Assembly (NCBI GenBank): GCA_019918135.1
Contig: WBZZ01000603.1
Coordinates: 695,001 to 722,051 of the forward strand
DNA from: Paulinella micropora
Taxonomy: Eukaryota > Cercozoa > Imbricatea > Euglyphida > Paulinellidae
DNA length: 27,051 bases
Reading direction: 5' to 3'
The notes under the pieces were generated by a model, which was not told the origin of the DNA, made no database searches, and saw only the letters and a program-made list of their open reading frames with translations. This document shows positions 9,593 to 18,860 of the stretch, piece by piece (position 1 is the stretch's first letter; the number at the start of each line of letters is the position of its first letter). The position numbers and the translations under genes were made by a program.

Positions 9593-10097
9593 GCATCTTC
9601 GTTTTTGCTCTGCACGCACTGCGCGGTTGAAGTCTGACTTGACGATTTATCGTCCTTGCGGAGAGATGGAAGGGTCACTTGCGTCCCCGCGAGCAAGCCA
9701 CGAAGTCAGACTGATAGCCAAGAATGCTCTGCACTTTACTATACTGCATTGCGTCCTATACCTCTCTCGTTCGCTGCACCCCTCGTTCTTTCTCTTTTCG
9801 CACCCTGGGTCCCACCGTCTCACTACACCCCTCTCTTGCTCTGACGAGACTCAGAGATATATATAGAATACAATAGTCAACGAGATAGCGGATCAAGGGC
9901 TCCACACCATCCCCCGTAAAGACAGAGAGCTGAGTCCTGATTCTGGATGAGCAGGTGAAATAGAAGTAAATAGTAGAGAGGTCACTTCGTTTATTTGCAT
10001 AATTGGGTGCAACGTACGATCAAGGGTAGAACGTAAATTGTGAGGTCTCCTGTTCTCAAACGGATAGTGTCGCGAGTCCTCAAGTAAACAGGCATAA
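9593..10097. other. Non-coding stretch with a 10-bp inverted repeat
   Basis: AGTCTGACTT near 9631 and AAGTCAGACT near 9702 could pair across about 60 bases. A TATATATA patch lies near 9858. No gene recognised. Confidence 0.4.
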
Positions 10098-11150
10098 TGT
10101 AACACCCACGGTATACTACATCGTTTTTACGCTATTAGGGTTTACGGGAATTTACTCTTGGAAGTAATTTCTTGTTATTAAATGTACTTTAAGATATATT
10201 CTTATTACATTTCCGGTTCTGATTAATACGTCCGGTTTTAATATTATATTAGGATAAGGAATATGGGAGGAAAGCTAGGATGCTTGGATCCCATAGGACC
10301 TTAATACCTATATCTTACACTTAACCGTTTACCTGCGTGGAGAAGGTTTTTAGGATGCAGATTACACTATTGGGTAGCATCCATATTGAATAACCTCCCA
10401 CATTAATAGCGTTGACCCGATCCTTCTACAGCAAATGTAGTAACCTTTTGAAGTTTTGGAAAAAGGTCACGGAAATTCCGTGAAATTTGGCCTTTTTCCC
10501 GTGACTGGGAATTTATGGCTAAATAAGGGAAATTGCACTTATGGGTTGGTGTTTAGGGTATGTTTTGGCATTTGCAGGTTACGGACGTAACGTATCGTGT
10601 CAGATGACCCGTGTCAAAGGGACACTCCGTTGACAGCGGTTTTTTTCCTTTGGCTTGTTGTTTGGGTTCAAATCTGGCTTCCCTTTCTATAGCAGAAGTG
10701 GAGGTTAATTTTGAACCAGTTGTGTTCAATTATTAAATTCCTTTTTTTACTTTTCCTTTGAGCTCGTAAGGCTAGACCTCCGGTCTTAATACAATAAACG
10801 GATAGTTGTCGGTTTGTTAGACTTGAAAATTCCCAAATCTATTTGGGAAGCCTCAAGGCGAAAATGACTGGCAACGTGTGGACAAGTTAGATATTGTGTT
10901 TTTCCGTTCTTGTTCACAAATTTACCGTAAAAGCATTTTCACTGGGAATTCGGGGGAAAAGGTAATACGAACAGGAAAAATAGCAATAGCTAAAAAGAAC
11001 TTTGAACTGATCGTTTGAAATCATTTCTGAACGAAATCGAAAACTAGTTAGTGAAGTCGAAACGTCGTGCAGAGGAGAAGTTCATGAACCGGTCAAAAAG
11101 AGTGTCTTATCAACGGTAAAGGATTTGGCCGGTCGTTAAGGTGCTCAGTC
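10098..11150 (+). mobile_element. AT-rich stretch that starts like an LTR
   Basis: It begins TGTAACACCC, the usual opening of many Ty3/gypsy LTRs, and its base composition differs from both flanks. Inside are a 17-bp near-palindrome TCACGGAAATTCCGTGA (10467-10483), a 9-bp hairpin TTCCCAAAT/ATTTGGGAA (10830-10849), and CAATAAACGG (about 10792), which could be a polyadenylation signal. No matching right end, target duplication or second LTR was found, so a solo or partial LTR is only a suggestion. There is no coding. Confidence 0.35.
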
Positions 11151-11158
11151 TGATATCT

Positions 11159-11172
11159 CCCCCCCCCCCCCC
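11159..11172 (-). other. Candidate polypurine tract (G14 on the minus strand)
   Basis: Fourteen C on the plus strand, read as GAG then G-run then AGATA on the minus strand, about 440 bp downstream of the last retroelement coding piece. Position and composition suit the plus-strand primer of a gypsy element, with the 3' LTR expected at lower coordinates. The missing 5' LTR prevents proof. Confidence 0.4.
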
Positions 11173-11607
11173 TCGACCTAATGGTTGAGTTGAGTTGCGT
11201 ACAGAATGAGTGATTAACGAACGAAGTATGTTGTTTCACAAAAAAAAAATGTGTCAAAAAAGGAAAAAGAGAGGTGGGTGAATCTCCTAAACCATTGGAG
11301 AGTAGAAGAGTGGTGCGTTTATATTTGCGCAATGCGGATGATGATCAGCCGGGCCGGATATCCATGACTTGCAGCGGGACTGGGACAATTGAGGCGCAGT
11401 AGCGAGCGGTGATATCGGGAGGCGATGTCGAGCCATAGAAAGTTAGGTGGCCGGGATCACAAAGCCAAGATGAACCAATGAAGCACCAAGTATGCCGTGC
11501 CGATATAACCACTGAGGGGTTCAAGTTCGGTGAGAATAATCGTTGACCTGCAGGCACAAGAGGCGATCAAGGACTTACATGGGTACGCCGGTCATGGCGT
11601 CATATTT

Positions 11608-11985
11608 CTAGGGACGATGACGGTTCAAGTGGGAAAAGCGCTGGGCGGGGGGGCGGGTGAAGCCATTACGATGGGTAAAACCCACTTGAGAGTGATAGGG
11701 GGTGGCTACTCCTTGGACTGAGCTTGCTTGCCCTTCTGGAAGACATGAAGCGGGAAGAATTCGCCGGTGATGAGGGTCGCGCTTAAGAACGTTAGCGGAG
11801 AGCGGGCCTTTGTCCTTGATCTTTTTGAAGGGACGCCATGAGATGTGTCGATGAACGACTTGATCGTTGGTGATATCGAAGAGGAGGGGCTTCCAAAAAG
11901 TCAGGGGTTTACTCCAACTGTGAATGGTAGCTTTGTCCTTTGTGTCTTCGTAGATGGGGCGGAAGAGGGGGTTGAAGTGATACCA
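11608..11985 (-). pseudogene. pol: Gypsy pol C-terminal tail (unrecognised domain)
   Basis: An open frame without ATG beginning WYHFNPLFRPIY and containing SWSKPLTFWKPLLFDI and HRHISWRPFKKIKDKG, ended by TAG at 11608. It follows an acidic stretch (LDEDPEDEEDDL) in a different frame at about 11990-12135, which in turn follows the integrase frame after a shift at a C-run near 12130. Trp/Phe-rich, basic and protein-like, it probably was the C-terminal part of the polyprotein. It does not look like a canonical chromodomain. A further fragment at 11345-11557 may continue it. Confidence 0.5.
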
Positions 11986-12126
11986 AGCTGATGGACCACG
12001 AGGTCATCCTCCTCGTCTTCCGGGTCCTCGTCCAAAACAGTGCCAAGTTTGACTTGGTTACGGTCGATGAAAGCAATGACTTCACCAGTGGTGTCATCTG
12101 CAACTGGGTTGAGCGGGGCGACGCCA

Positions 12127-13250
12127 TCAATGGGGGCCGGTGTACGGAGAGAGGTGTGAACGGTCGATCCGTTTCAATATCCTATTGGTCTTGAGGTGGC
12201 GGAGTTTAAAGCAGTTAGAGTTGACCTGCTCTAAAATCATGTAGGGGCCGTCGAACTGAAGAACAGACGAGGCAGGGATGCCTTGCTTTGAGGGTTTAGG
12301 GCGGTAGACGGTGACGGTGTCGCCAACCTTCCACTCCTTAACTGCTTTGCGGCGGCCCTTGTTCTTCTGAGCAACAGATCGGGCGCGGGAGACGTCTGTG
12401 TACGTGCTGATATACGCCGTGACTGCAGCGCGAGCGTGGCGTAGTAGTTTGATCTGCTCTGAAGATTGAAGCGAAAGCGTAGAGGAAGCGTCGAGAGCGG
12501 CGCTTGAGGCGGAGGCGCGGGCAGTAATGATCTCCGAGGAATCGAAAAAGTCCAGTGTGCACCGAGGTTTGCGTGCCAACATACCCTCAAAGGCGGTTGT
12601 ACCTGTAGCCGTGGACACATAGGTGTTCTGGGCGAAGGAGAGGGACGGGATGATGCTAGGCCAGTTCGATTTGTCTGCCTTGGGTAGAGATTGAATTACG
12701 GTGCGGATCGCCTTGTGCCGGCATTCCACGAAGCCGAGTTCATGGTGTGAGTAGGGTGCGGTGGTCAGCCAGTCGAGGCCGGCCTCACTGCAGAAGCGTT
12801 TGGCTAATGTACCTACAAACGAGCTGTGGTAGTCGGAGAAGATGGACTCCGGAAAACCAAAAATGTATGCCCATCGGTTGAGGATGATCTCAACTGTCTC
12901 TTCGGCTGTGGTAGAGATGCAGGGGATGAATTGAAGAAATCCTGAGAAAAGATCGATGATCGTCAGGATATACTGAAAAACAACGCCTGGAATGCCGACG
13001 TGCATATGATCGATGCCGATGCCTTGACCTGGACTGCTCCACTTCAGCGAAGAGTAGCGGCCGTAGTTGAGGGTGAGGCGGGCGTGGACCAGTTGGCAAA
13101 AGTGGCAGTCGCGGAGGGCGGCGAGGACATCAGCGTGCATAATATCCGTGCCGTCAGTACGGAACCAAATATAGCGCTCCTTGATGAAGGGGACGAGTGT
13201 CGGCGTCTTGGCGTGGTTCTGCATCAAGTGGGCGTAGTTGATCAGCGGGC
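12127..13250 (-). pseudogene. pol: Gypsy integrase (HHCC, DD35E core, GPY/F module)
   Basis: The integrase inserts element cDNA into the host genome. Residues are counted from the frame start at 13227. The zinc-binding part has paired His at the N-terminus (HLMQNH) and Cys41/Cys44 (CHFC). The catalytic core has Asp73 (GIDHMHV), Asp132 (FSDYHSSF) and Glu168 (FVECRHKA), with 35 residues between the last two, as in retroviral-type integrases. The C-terminus has VGDTVTVYRP and a GPY/F module (FDGPYMILE) ending IDRSHLSPYTGP. The catalytic triad survives. The N-terminal edge lies in another frame: the shift sits near the GCCCGCCCGC at about 13245-13260, and the upstream piece (13154-13447) carries the linker from RNase H. 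The TGA at 12127 follows a C-run and looks like a frameshift product, not the true end. Confidence 0.92.
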
Positions 13251-13269
13251 GGGCGCAGCTCTTCTGGAA

Positions 13270-13447
13270 CGTAGATCTTCAGTGTTGAATGTTTGGCGTC
13301 GGCGAGGACGGCAAGGCCCTGACGAAGGGTCAATTCTGTTGATCCGGCGGAGACGGTAGAGACGTCATCGGTCCAGAGAGGGGCTGTAAGAGTGTCTTGT
13401 CGTTGTGCGTCCATGATTTGTTGGCGCGTGACGCGAGGAGCGTGCAA
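13270..13447 (-). pseudogene. pol: Pol linker between RNase H and integrase, in a shifted frame
   Basis: Segment with APRVTRQQIMDAQRQD and LKIYVPEELRPP, the typical 'response element' leading into the integrase zinc domain (YVP.EL is common in gypsy pols). It reads in a different frame from both neighbours, so one indel lies near 13440 and another near 13250. Confidence 0.75.
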
Positions 13448-14418
13448 AGTAGTTCCATGCCGAGGCTAAAGACTAGCCACACTAAGTTGTCGTCAAGAAA
13501 TAAAATCTTACGACACGTCTCGACGGCCTCCAGTGGGAGTGTATCGTCCGGGACGCAGTGGACGAGGTCTTGCGGCATGAGCAGGGCAAATGGCTTACGA
13601 AGGGCGAACATGTCACGCGCGACGGCCGGAGAGCGTTCAGCGGAGGGGATGACAATAGCTAGGTCCCACGGGGCTTGAATGCTTCGTAGCGTTGGGCCAG
13701 CGCGGATGATGCGGCAGGAGAGAGACTTGAGTTTCGTTTCCAAAGCAGCATGTGTGCCTTCGACGGCGAGCCAAAGAGTAGAGCCTGCTCTGGGCAGTGG
13801 AATGGTTGCGAGGAGCTGTAGGGTGGCTTCGGCTTCACCGATGAAAGTCGGGGCGCCTGGGCTTATGCAGGGGACACGGGACAATCCATCCGGAAGGAGG
13901 TTTTGTTTACCGGGGAGGTATTCGACCTTAGAGCGAATCGTCTGAAGATTTTCCAGAACCCATCCGACGACCATGGGGCTGCGAGAATGCCATAACCACA
14001 GGAGTGGCCGGTGGTCGGTAACGATAGTGAGTTCGTGGTCGCTGGCATCGATGTAGTAGCGGCACTGTTGAACTCCGTAAATAACGCCATAGGCTTCTCG
14101 CACGTAGGTCGCCCACTGGCAGCGGGTTTGCGTGTCTGTGAACTTGAGAGAAAAGTATTGGATGACCGGGGCGTCGCGGTCAGGGCCAGTGTGAAGGGCA
14201 CCCCCCATGCCTATTTGGCTAGCATCCGTCCGAAGGCAAAGATGCTGAGAAGACTCGTACTTGGCCAGGACGGGAAGCGTAGTCAGCACGCGGCGGAGCT
14301 TCTTCATACATTTCCGCTCTTCCCGATGGAGGTAGGGTTGACCTGCTGGTCGGGCGTGAGTGGACTTGAGCAAGTTCGTAAGAGGTGATACAAGGCGGGA
14401 GTAGTCGGGGATGTGGGC
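13448..14418 (-). pseudogene. pol: Gypsy RNase H domain with connection
   Basis: Degrades the RNA strand of the RNA/DNA hybrid during reverse transcription. Counting from the Met at 14373, the four catalytic acids are visible: Asp50 (LRTDASQIGMGG), Glu93 (REAYGV), Asp120 (IVTDHRPL) and Asp162 (LPDGLSR), and YLPGKQN precedes the last. This is the Ty3/gypsy RNase H layout. It is in the same frame as the RT upstream, separated only by a TAG at 14419, inside the usual GMTNFYR.hIP.YS junction (here NFI-stop-AHIPDYS). After about 300 residues the frame is lost by an indel near 13440. Confidence 0.92.
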
Positions 14419-15585
14419 CTATATGAAGTTGGTCATACCCAGAACGGATCGAACTTCAGACACATTGGAGGGATCAGCCATTCGGAGGATGGCGTCGATC
14501 TTCGCTGTGTTAGCGGCGATACCTTTCTTACTACATTTCTTGCCGAGTATTGTCAGTTCATGGTATCCCAAGCGGAGTTTGCGCGCCGATCCATGAAGGC
14601 CGGAGGTGTCCATACTTGAGAATATACCACGAATTTGGTTCAGGTGTGTTTGAAAGTCGTTTGCACCAACGGTAACGTCGTCGAGATAGGCGCATGCAGT
14701 AGAAATAGCTAGGGGCGGCTTGTTCCAAAAGGGGAGTGGTTGGAATGACTTCTCGATCGCGCGTTGGAAATCGCCGGGGGCACGATGTACACCTTGAGGC
14801 ATAAAGTTGGGGACCAATAGACGTTGAGGGGTCCACACGGCTAAAACATCTCGGCTGTCATCGTCCGGGTTCAGGCGAAGGTGGGAGAAGCCGTCTACCA
14901 TGTCGATGGAGCTGAGATAGTGCCAGCCGGCGAATCGTTCTCGGTAATGATCCGGGTTTGGAAGACCTGGGACTGGGAGATGAAGGTTGTCATTGGGCAT
15001 GCGGTAGTCGTAAACGTTCCGAATGTCTCGGATGACTTCTTTCGCTATATCCTCGAATTTCCCGACCGGGCAACTGCGGCTTGCCCATGCGCATTGAGAG
15101 GAGGCGTAGCTCCATGTGCCGGCGCTGAGGACGTCCGTAGCCCAGCTAGAAAGATGTTTGCCCACTGCCGGAGTCCAGCGCGGGCATGGAACTGCAACTG
15201 GTTTGGCATTTGGTTTGAGTCGAAGGGACACGACAGTATGTTTGAAGATGCCTGCCTTGTCTTGAAAGATGTGGTCGAATTCGCGGATGAGGGCCCAGAG
15301 TTGGTCTTGTTGGGGTTTGGTGAGGCTTGGGTTGACTGCTTCAGGGGGAAACTTAGGACCGGTTGGTGCCGCTTTTTGTTCCGCTCGCTTGGTTAGGAAG
15401 TCACGGCAAAGTCGTTCAGAGATGAAGAACCACGGGGTAGGATGGGGTCCCTGGACTGTTGATGCCGTGCAGAAGAGCATGCGAGGGTCAGGGCATGTCT
15501 GCGCGAAGTCTTCCATGAAGGAGTCCGCGTATGGAAACGGCGGGCCGATGTCGGTCTGAAGCGTCAGAGGAGTGGGCAGCCTCAA
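14419..15585 (-). pseudogene. pol: Gypsy reverse transcriptase domain
   Basis: RNA-dependent DNA polymerase of the element. Counting from 15585, residues ~90-130 are the N-terminal approach (IFQDKAGIFKHTV, LKPNAKPVAVPC). Catalytic Asp228 is in SSIDMVDGF, FMPQGVHRAPGDFQR (261-275) replaces the usual MPFGL.NAP..FQ, and YLDDVTVG (300-307) holds the catalytic Asp pair, followed by ILGKKCS. The region between 150 and 200 (CAWASRSCPVGKFEDIAKEV) is abnormal against the usual S..VlV.KKDG..R.C.DYR motif and may be locally frameshifted, although VYDYRMPN is recognisable. The domain ends at the in-frame TAG 14419. The initial Met is only the first after a TGA; the polyprotein really continues upstream in the same frame. 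Confidence 0.93.
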
Positions 15586-15621
15586 TTGTTTGGAGTCGGG
15601 AGAATGCCCCAGATTTAGTTG

Positions 15622-16440
15622 TCAAGCTTGACTTTGCGTATTGCCGAAACTCTGAGTTAGGCCAGTGCCAGGCCGAGCGAGGATATTGAATTGGCGGCAA
15701 CTCCGAGATTTATGGTCGAGAAGTCGTCGTCTTGAAGGTGCGGCTCGATGATCGGAAGAGGCAATGTGGCTGGGTGACAGAGGAAAGGTTGCTTTTGGGC
15801 AATCCGCAAAGTTCACCCTTTCCTTGATCAGAGGGTGTTGCGAACGTCGCGTCGTTGAGTGAGGAGGAGAAGTCGCAGATGTCTGGGTCGGAGTCGGCGT
15901 TGATGGCAAACTGCTTGACGACGAACCGCTTGACGAGGATCCACTTGACGAAGACGACGAGGGGCCTTGTCCAGCGTCCTTTGAGTCGTCATCGCCGTGA
16001 TGCTTCTTGTTCTCACTGGGCTTGCAGCCAAAAAAGGGCTGTGGTCGAACAGGGTAGGCACGAGTTACCTGTGGCAACGGTGCGGCCAGTGCGTCAGAAC
16101 CAGTGGCCGCTGGTGAATGAGCCAGGGTTGATGGAGGCTGAATTGAGGCCAACTGTGGCTGTGCTGGGGCCGGTGGTACCGGCGCTGGGGCCGATGGGGG
16201 CTGAGCAGGGGCTATTGTTCCTGACGATGAACTCGAGCTAGATGACGAACTGGATGAGGAACTTGAACTTGACGAAGAATCAGGTTGATCATCGTACTTC
16301 TCAGGGGAATGCACTATCTCGTAAGGGTGTGATGACGATGCGTGAACGTCGAATGCAGCATGAATACTGTAGGTGGGGATGTTCGATTCGGTAGTGTCTC
16401 CGTGTCTCTCCTGGAGAGAGTAATACATGGGAGGTATCAG
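15622..16440 (-). pseudogene. Ser/Pro-rich linker between Y copy 1 and RT
   Basis: Same frame as the RT, separated by an in-frame TGA (15622). It contains two long serine runs (about 16207-16275 and 15880-15965), a Pro/Ala/Gln-rich middle, then a basic stretch (KERVNFADCPKATF). It looks disordered. Its first residues (MYYSLQERHGDTTESN ... HPYEIVHSPEKYDDQ) belong to the end of Y copy 1 and align with the segment after Y copy 2. Confidence 0.75.
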
Positions 16441-17950
16441 GTTCTGGGATAAGCAATCGCTCGTACACGAGGTCTCGGGTACTCATTTGTAGCCTGTTGT
16501 AGAAACGGTCGAGCTTTTTTTCTTCTGTCCTGAACTCCTTGAGGTTGATCCACCGGTGTTCGAGGTGGCCTTCGTGTTGAAGGGTGTTATACTTAACGCC
16601 TGTGCGCCAAACGTTAAAGTGTCGTTGAGCGTGGCGTGACGGTAGCATACTGATAAGTGGGGTTCCGTATGGGTAGCCACGGAGACGTTTGTCTCGGGAG
16701 TACGTGTTAATGATATCCGTCGAACATGGGACAGTATGGGGTGGATGGTGTACCACATGAACGCTTATGTACTGCACGTAGTTCTGGCACGATGTTTCCG
16801 CGATCGTGGTCGTAGTAGGTGTCATTTGTCACGATTTTGAGCCATATCGGGTCGTTACACGGAAGGCGATGAAAGTAATGCTGTAGAGCAAAGCTGCGTT
16901 TTCGAGTTGGGAGTCGAAAGACACGGCGTTTGTATAGTGATGTCGAAAGCGGCAGCGGATGAAATCGTAGGTGCTTAACTTCGGTTTGCTCCATACTGCA
17001 CCACGGGAATAGGAGTTCTCCTCGAAGGACGGCTGCTAAAGGTGATGCACTTGGGTTTGCTCCCATAAGTAGGCCGAGGTACGAAGATCGATATCCCCAT
17101 GGGCGGAAAATATGGTCGAAGGACATTCCTGCTTCGAAGTACGGGACATCGCCAGTAGGTTCGATGTTAGGTCCGACTAGAGAGGATGCAATAAGTTTAG
17201 CAGTGTTTCTACCGTTTTGCGGGCCGAAGTGAAATATGATAGCAGTGTGTTTGCTTTCATAAAACCGTGACATCATGGTGGAACCTTCCGGGATCTGGAA
17301 GATGTCTTCAAGTGCGGTTTTCGTAGACGCATTGTCACCGCGGCGGGTCATCAAGGGAGCCGATGTAGTGTCTGCACATACCAAACACATGGCTTCGGTG
17401 TTGACGACTGCGAGGGGGCGTCTGGTGCCCGAACGAAGAGCTAGGCCATGTGTGAAGTCTTCAAAAGTCTCCGGATCTATCTCGTGTGCGTTGTTACGAG
17501 GAGGCCAGTAACGTTGCATCAAGATAGTAGGGCGATCGCGGTGGAAACCTTGGAGGCTTCAGAGAACTCTGTTGAGTATTCATTGTCCCAGTTGGTCTTT
17601 CCATACCATTGTCGCGGTTCTGTGTGAGCGTATATTCTGCTTACACTGGTATGTGGTAACTTAGCATCCCGCGGGAGGAAAGTTCTTACCAAAAGTGGCC
17701 TATCGGCGAAGTGGTTGTAATCCGCCGAAGGGAGAAGCTTCAGTCACTTGAAAGGTAGGCGGGCTACTAAGGGGTTGGAAACGGAAGACTCCGTGGCGGA
17801 GCGATTGTATCCTAGGATGGTAGCGTTCCACTCTTGGGTGTTGCATGTGCACCATTGTGGAGTCCGGCCATAGGCCTTGGTTGAGCGTAAAGTGCTTCGG
17901 GATCCAGTATCCCAGGTAAAGGCAATGCGGGTGAGTGCCTGGAATCATGG
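16440..17950 (-). pseudogene. Unknown domain Y, copy 1 (between linker and RT)
   Basis: Not recognised as any named family. Pieces in order: CLYLGYWIPKHF with a following Pro/His-rich part (about 17700-17924); a TAG at 17700; residues 1-271 of the frame starting at 17522, with IIFHFGPQNGR, FRPWGYRSSYLGLLMG and LLFPW (17001-17234) and RLPCNDPIWLKIVTN (16830-16870); then, after a frameshift near 16810, VVHHPPHTVPCSTDIINTYS and GYPYG (16664-16756); then WRTGVKY ... DRFYNRLQMSTRDLVYE. Another shift near 16440 leads into the linker. All blocks have counterparts in 20700-23080 in the same order. Relative to that copy, roughly 150 residues are absent between the LLFPW and RLPCND blocks. There is no transmembrane or known catalytic signature. 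Aromatic, His and Arg residues are common. Confidence 0.65.
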
Positions 17951-18860
17951 TCATGGCTGCTGTCGGAAAAAACGTGGCGTAAATGTCCCGAACAATGGAG
18001 AGTTCCTTGTCCATGCCTGGGGAGCCGTTGGTGCCATATGCTTTCTGAATTTCCAATTGGTGGGCTGGCATGTCCGTAAGGTTGGAGAATCCCGACCAAG
18101 AGTGGCTCGATCTCGTAGGGCTAATCCGGACATAACCCTCAGCTGGAGGGGAAAGAGGTGGAGGTGGTATCGGCGTCATTGCTTCTCTCTGTGCCAGCTC
18201 TTTTTGTGGTCCCACCTTGTCGCGGTCTTCAGCGGTGGGAGTGCGGGTCCTGTATAGTCCAAGTGGGCTTAGCGAGTATGCGACTCGAGGGCCTCCTTGG
18301 ACCAGGGAGTGGGTCGCCCAGGATAGGGCTCGCATTCTAGCTGGGCTTGCTGCAGGTACCGACGACGAGCTGGACGAGGAGGACGAACTACTAGAAGATG
18401 TTGTAGGTGCCTGCGGTTGGGCTGGCGTTGCGGCTGTATTTGTCACAGAGGTCGATGAAGAACTGGACGAAGCTGTCGAACGGCCAGGAGATGCGCGGGC
18501 TGCCCTCCGGCGGGCGCTGGTATGTGCTCTCATAGATGCTTTACTCAACCCGGCGACTGGACTGGTAGTCGGTTGGGTGAGCCGGGGTGGCGAAGGCGAG
18601 ACTGGCGGAACTTGAGAGCAAGGAGAAGAGGGTACCGGTGATGTTGAGCGTTCGCGTTTGCTTGAAGAGCGTCGCCTACTCTGTCGATAGTTGTGACTAG
18701 ATGTTAGAGGAGCAACTGGAGCTTGTAACGACGGAGGGTTAGTCAGAGCGTTCTGGAACGATTGCGGTGTGTCAGGTGCAGGGGCCGATGGTTGGCCAAG
18801 GGCCGATGCAGCGGGGGTAGGTGAAGGTGCTCGCTCGACTGGTACTACTACTTTAATAGC
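17951..18860 (-). pseudogene. Ser/Pro-rich linker upstream of Y copy 1
   Basis: Reads in the frame that runs into Y copy 1. From high to low coordinates: VVVPVERAPSPTP at the edge of the G+C-rich segment, a Pro/Gln/Ala stretch, a basic patch (RRRSSSKRERS), two serine runs (about 18445-18480 and 18360-18400), then PIPPPPLSPPAEGY. Low-complexity and probably disordered. The open frame nominally continues antisense through the G+C-rich segment, but that part is a shadow. Confidence 0.65.

Noticed and set aside
10660..10690. tRNA T-loop-like GGTTCAAATC
   Set aside because: The flanking five-base stems do not pair and no acceptor or anticodon arms can be drawn.
12000..17511. Plus-strand open frames opposite the gypsy pol and Y copy 1
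   Set aside because: They lie antisense to frames with clear RT, RNase H and integrase motifs and show no motifs of their own.
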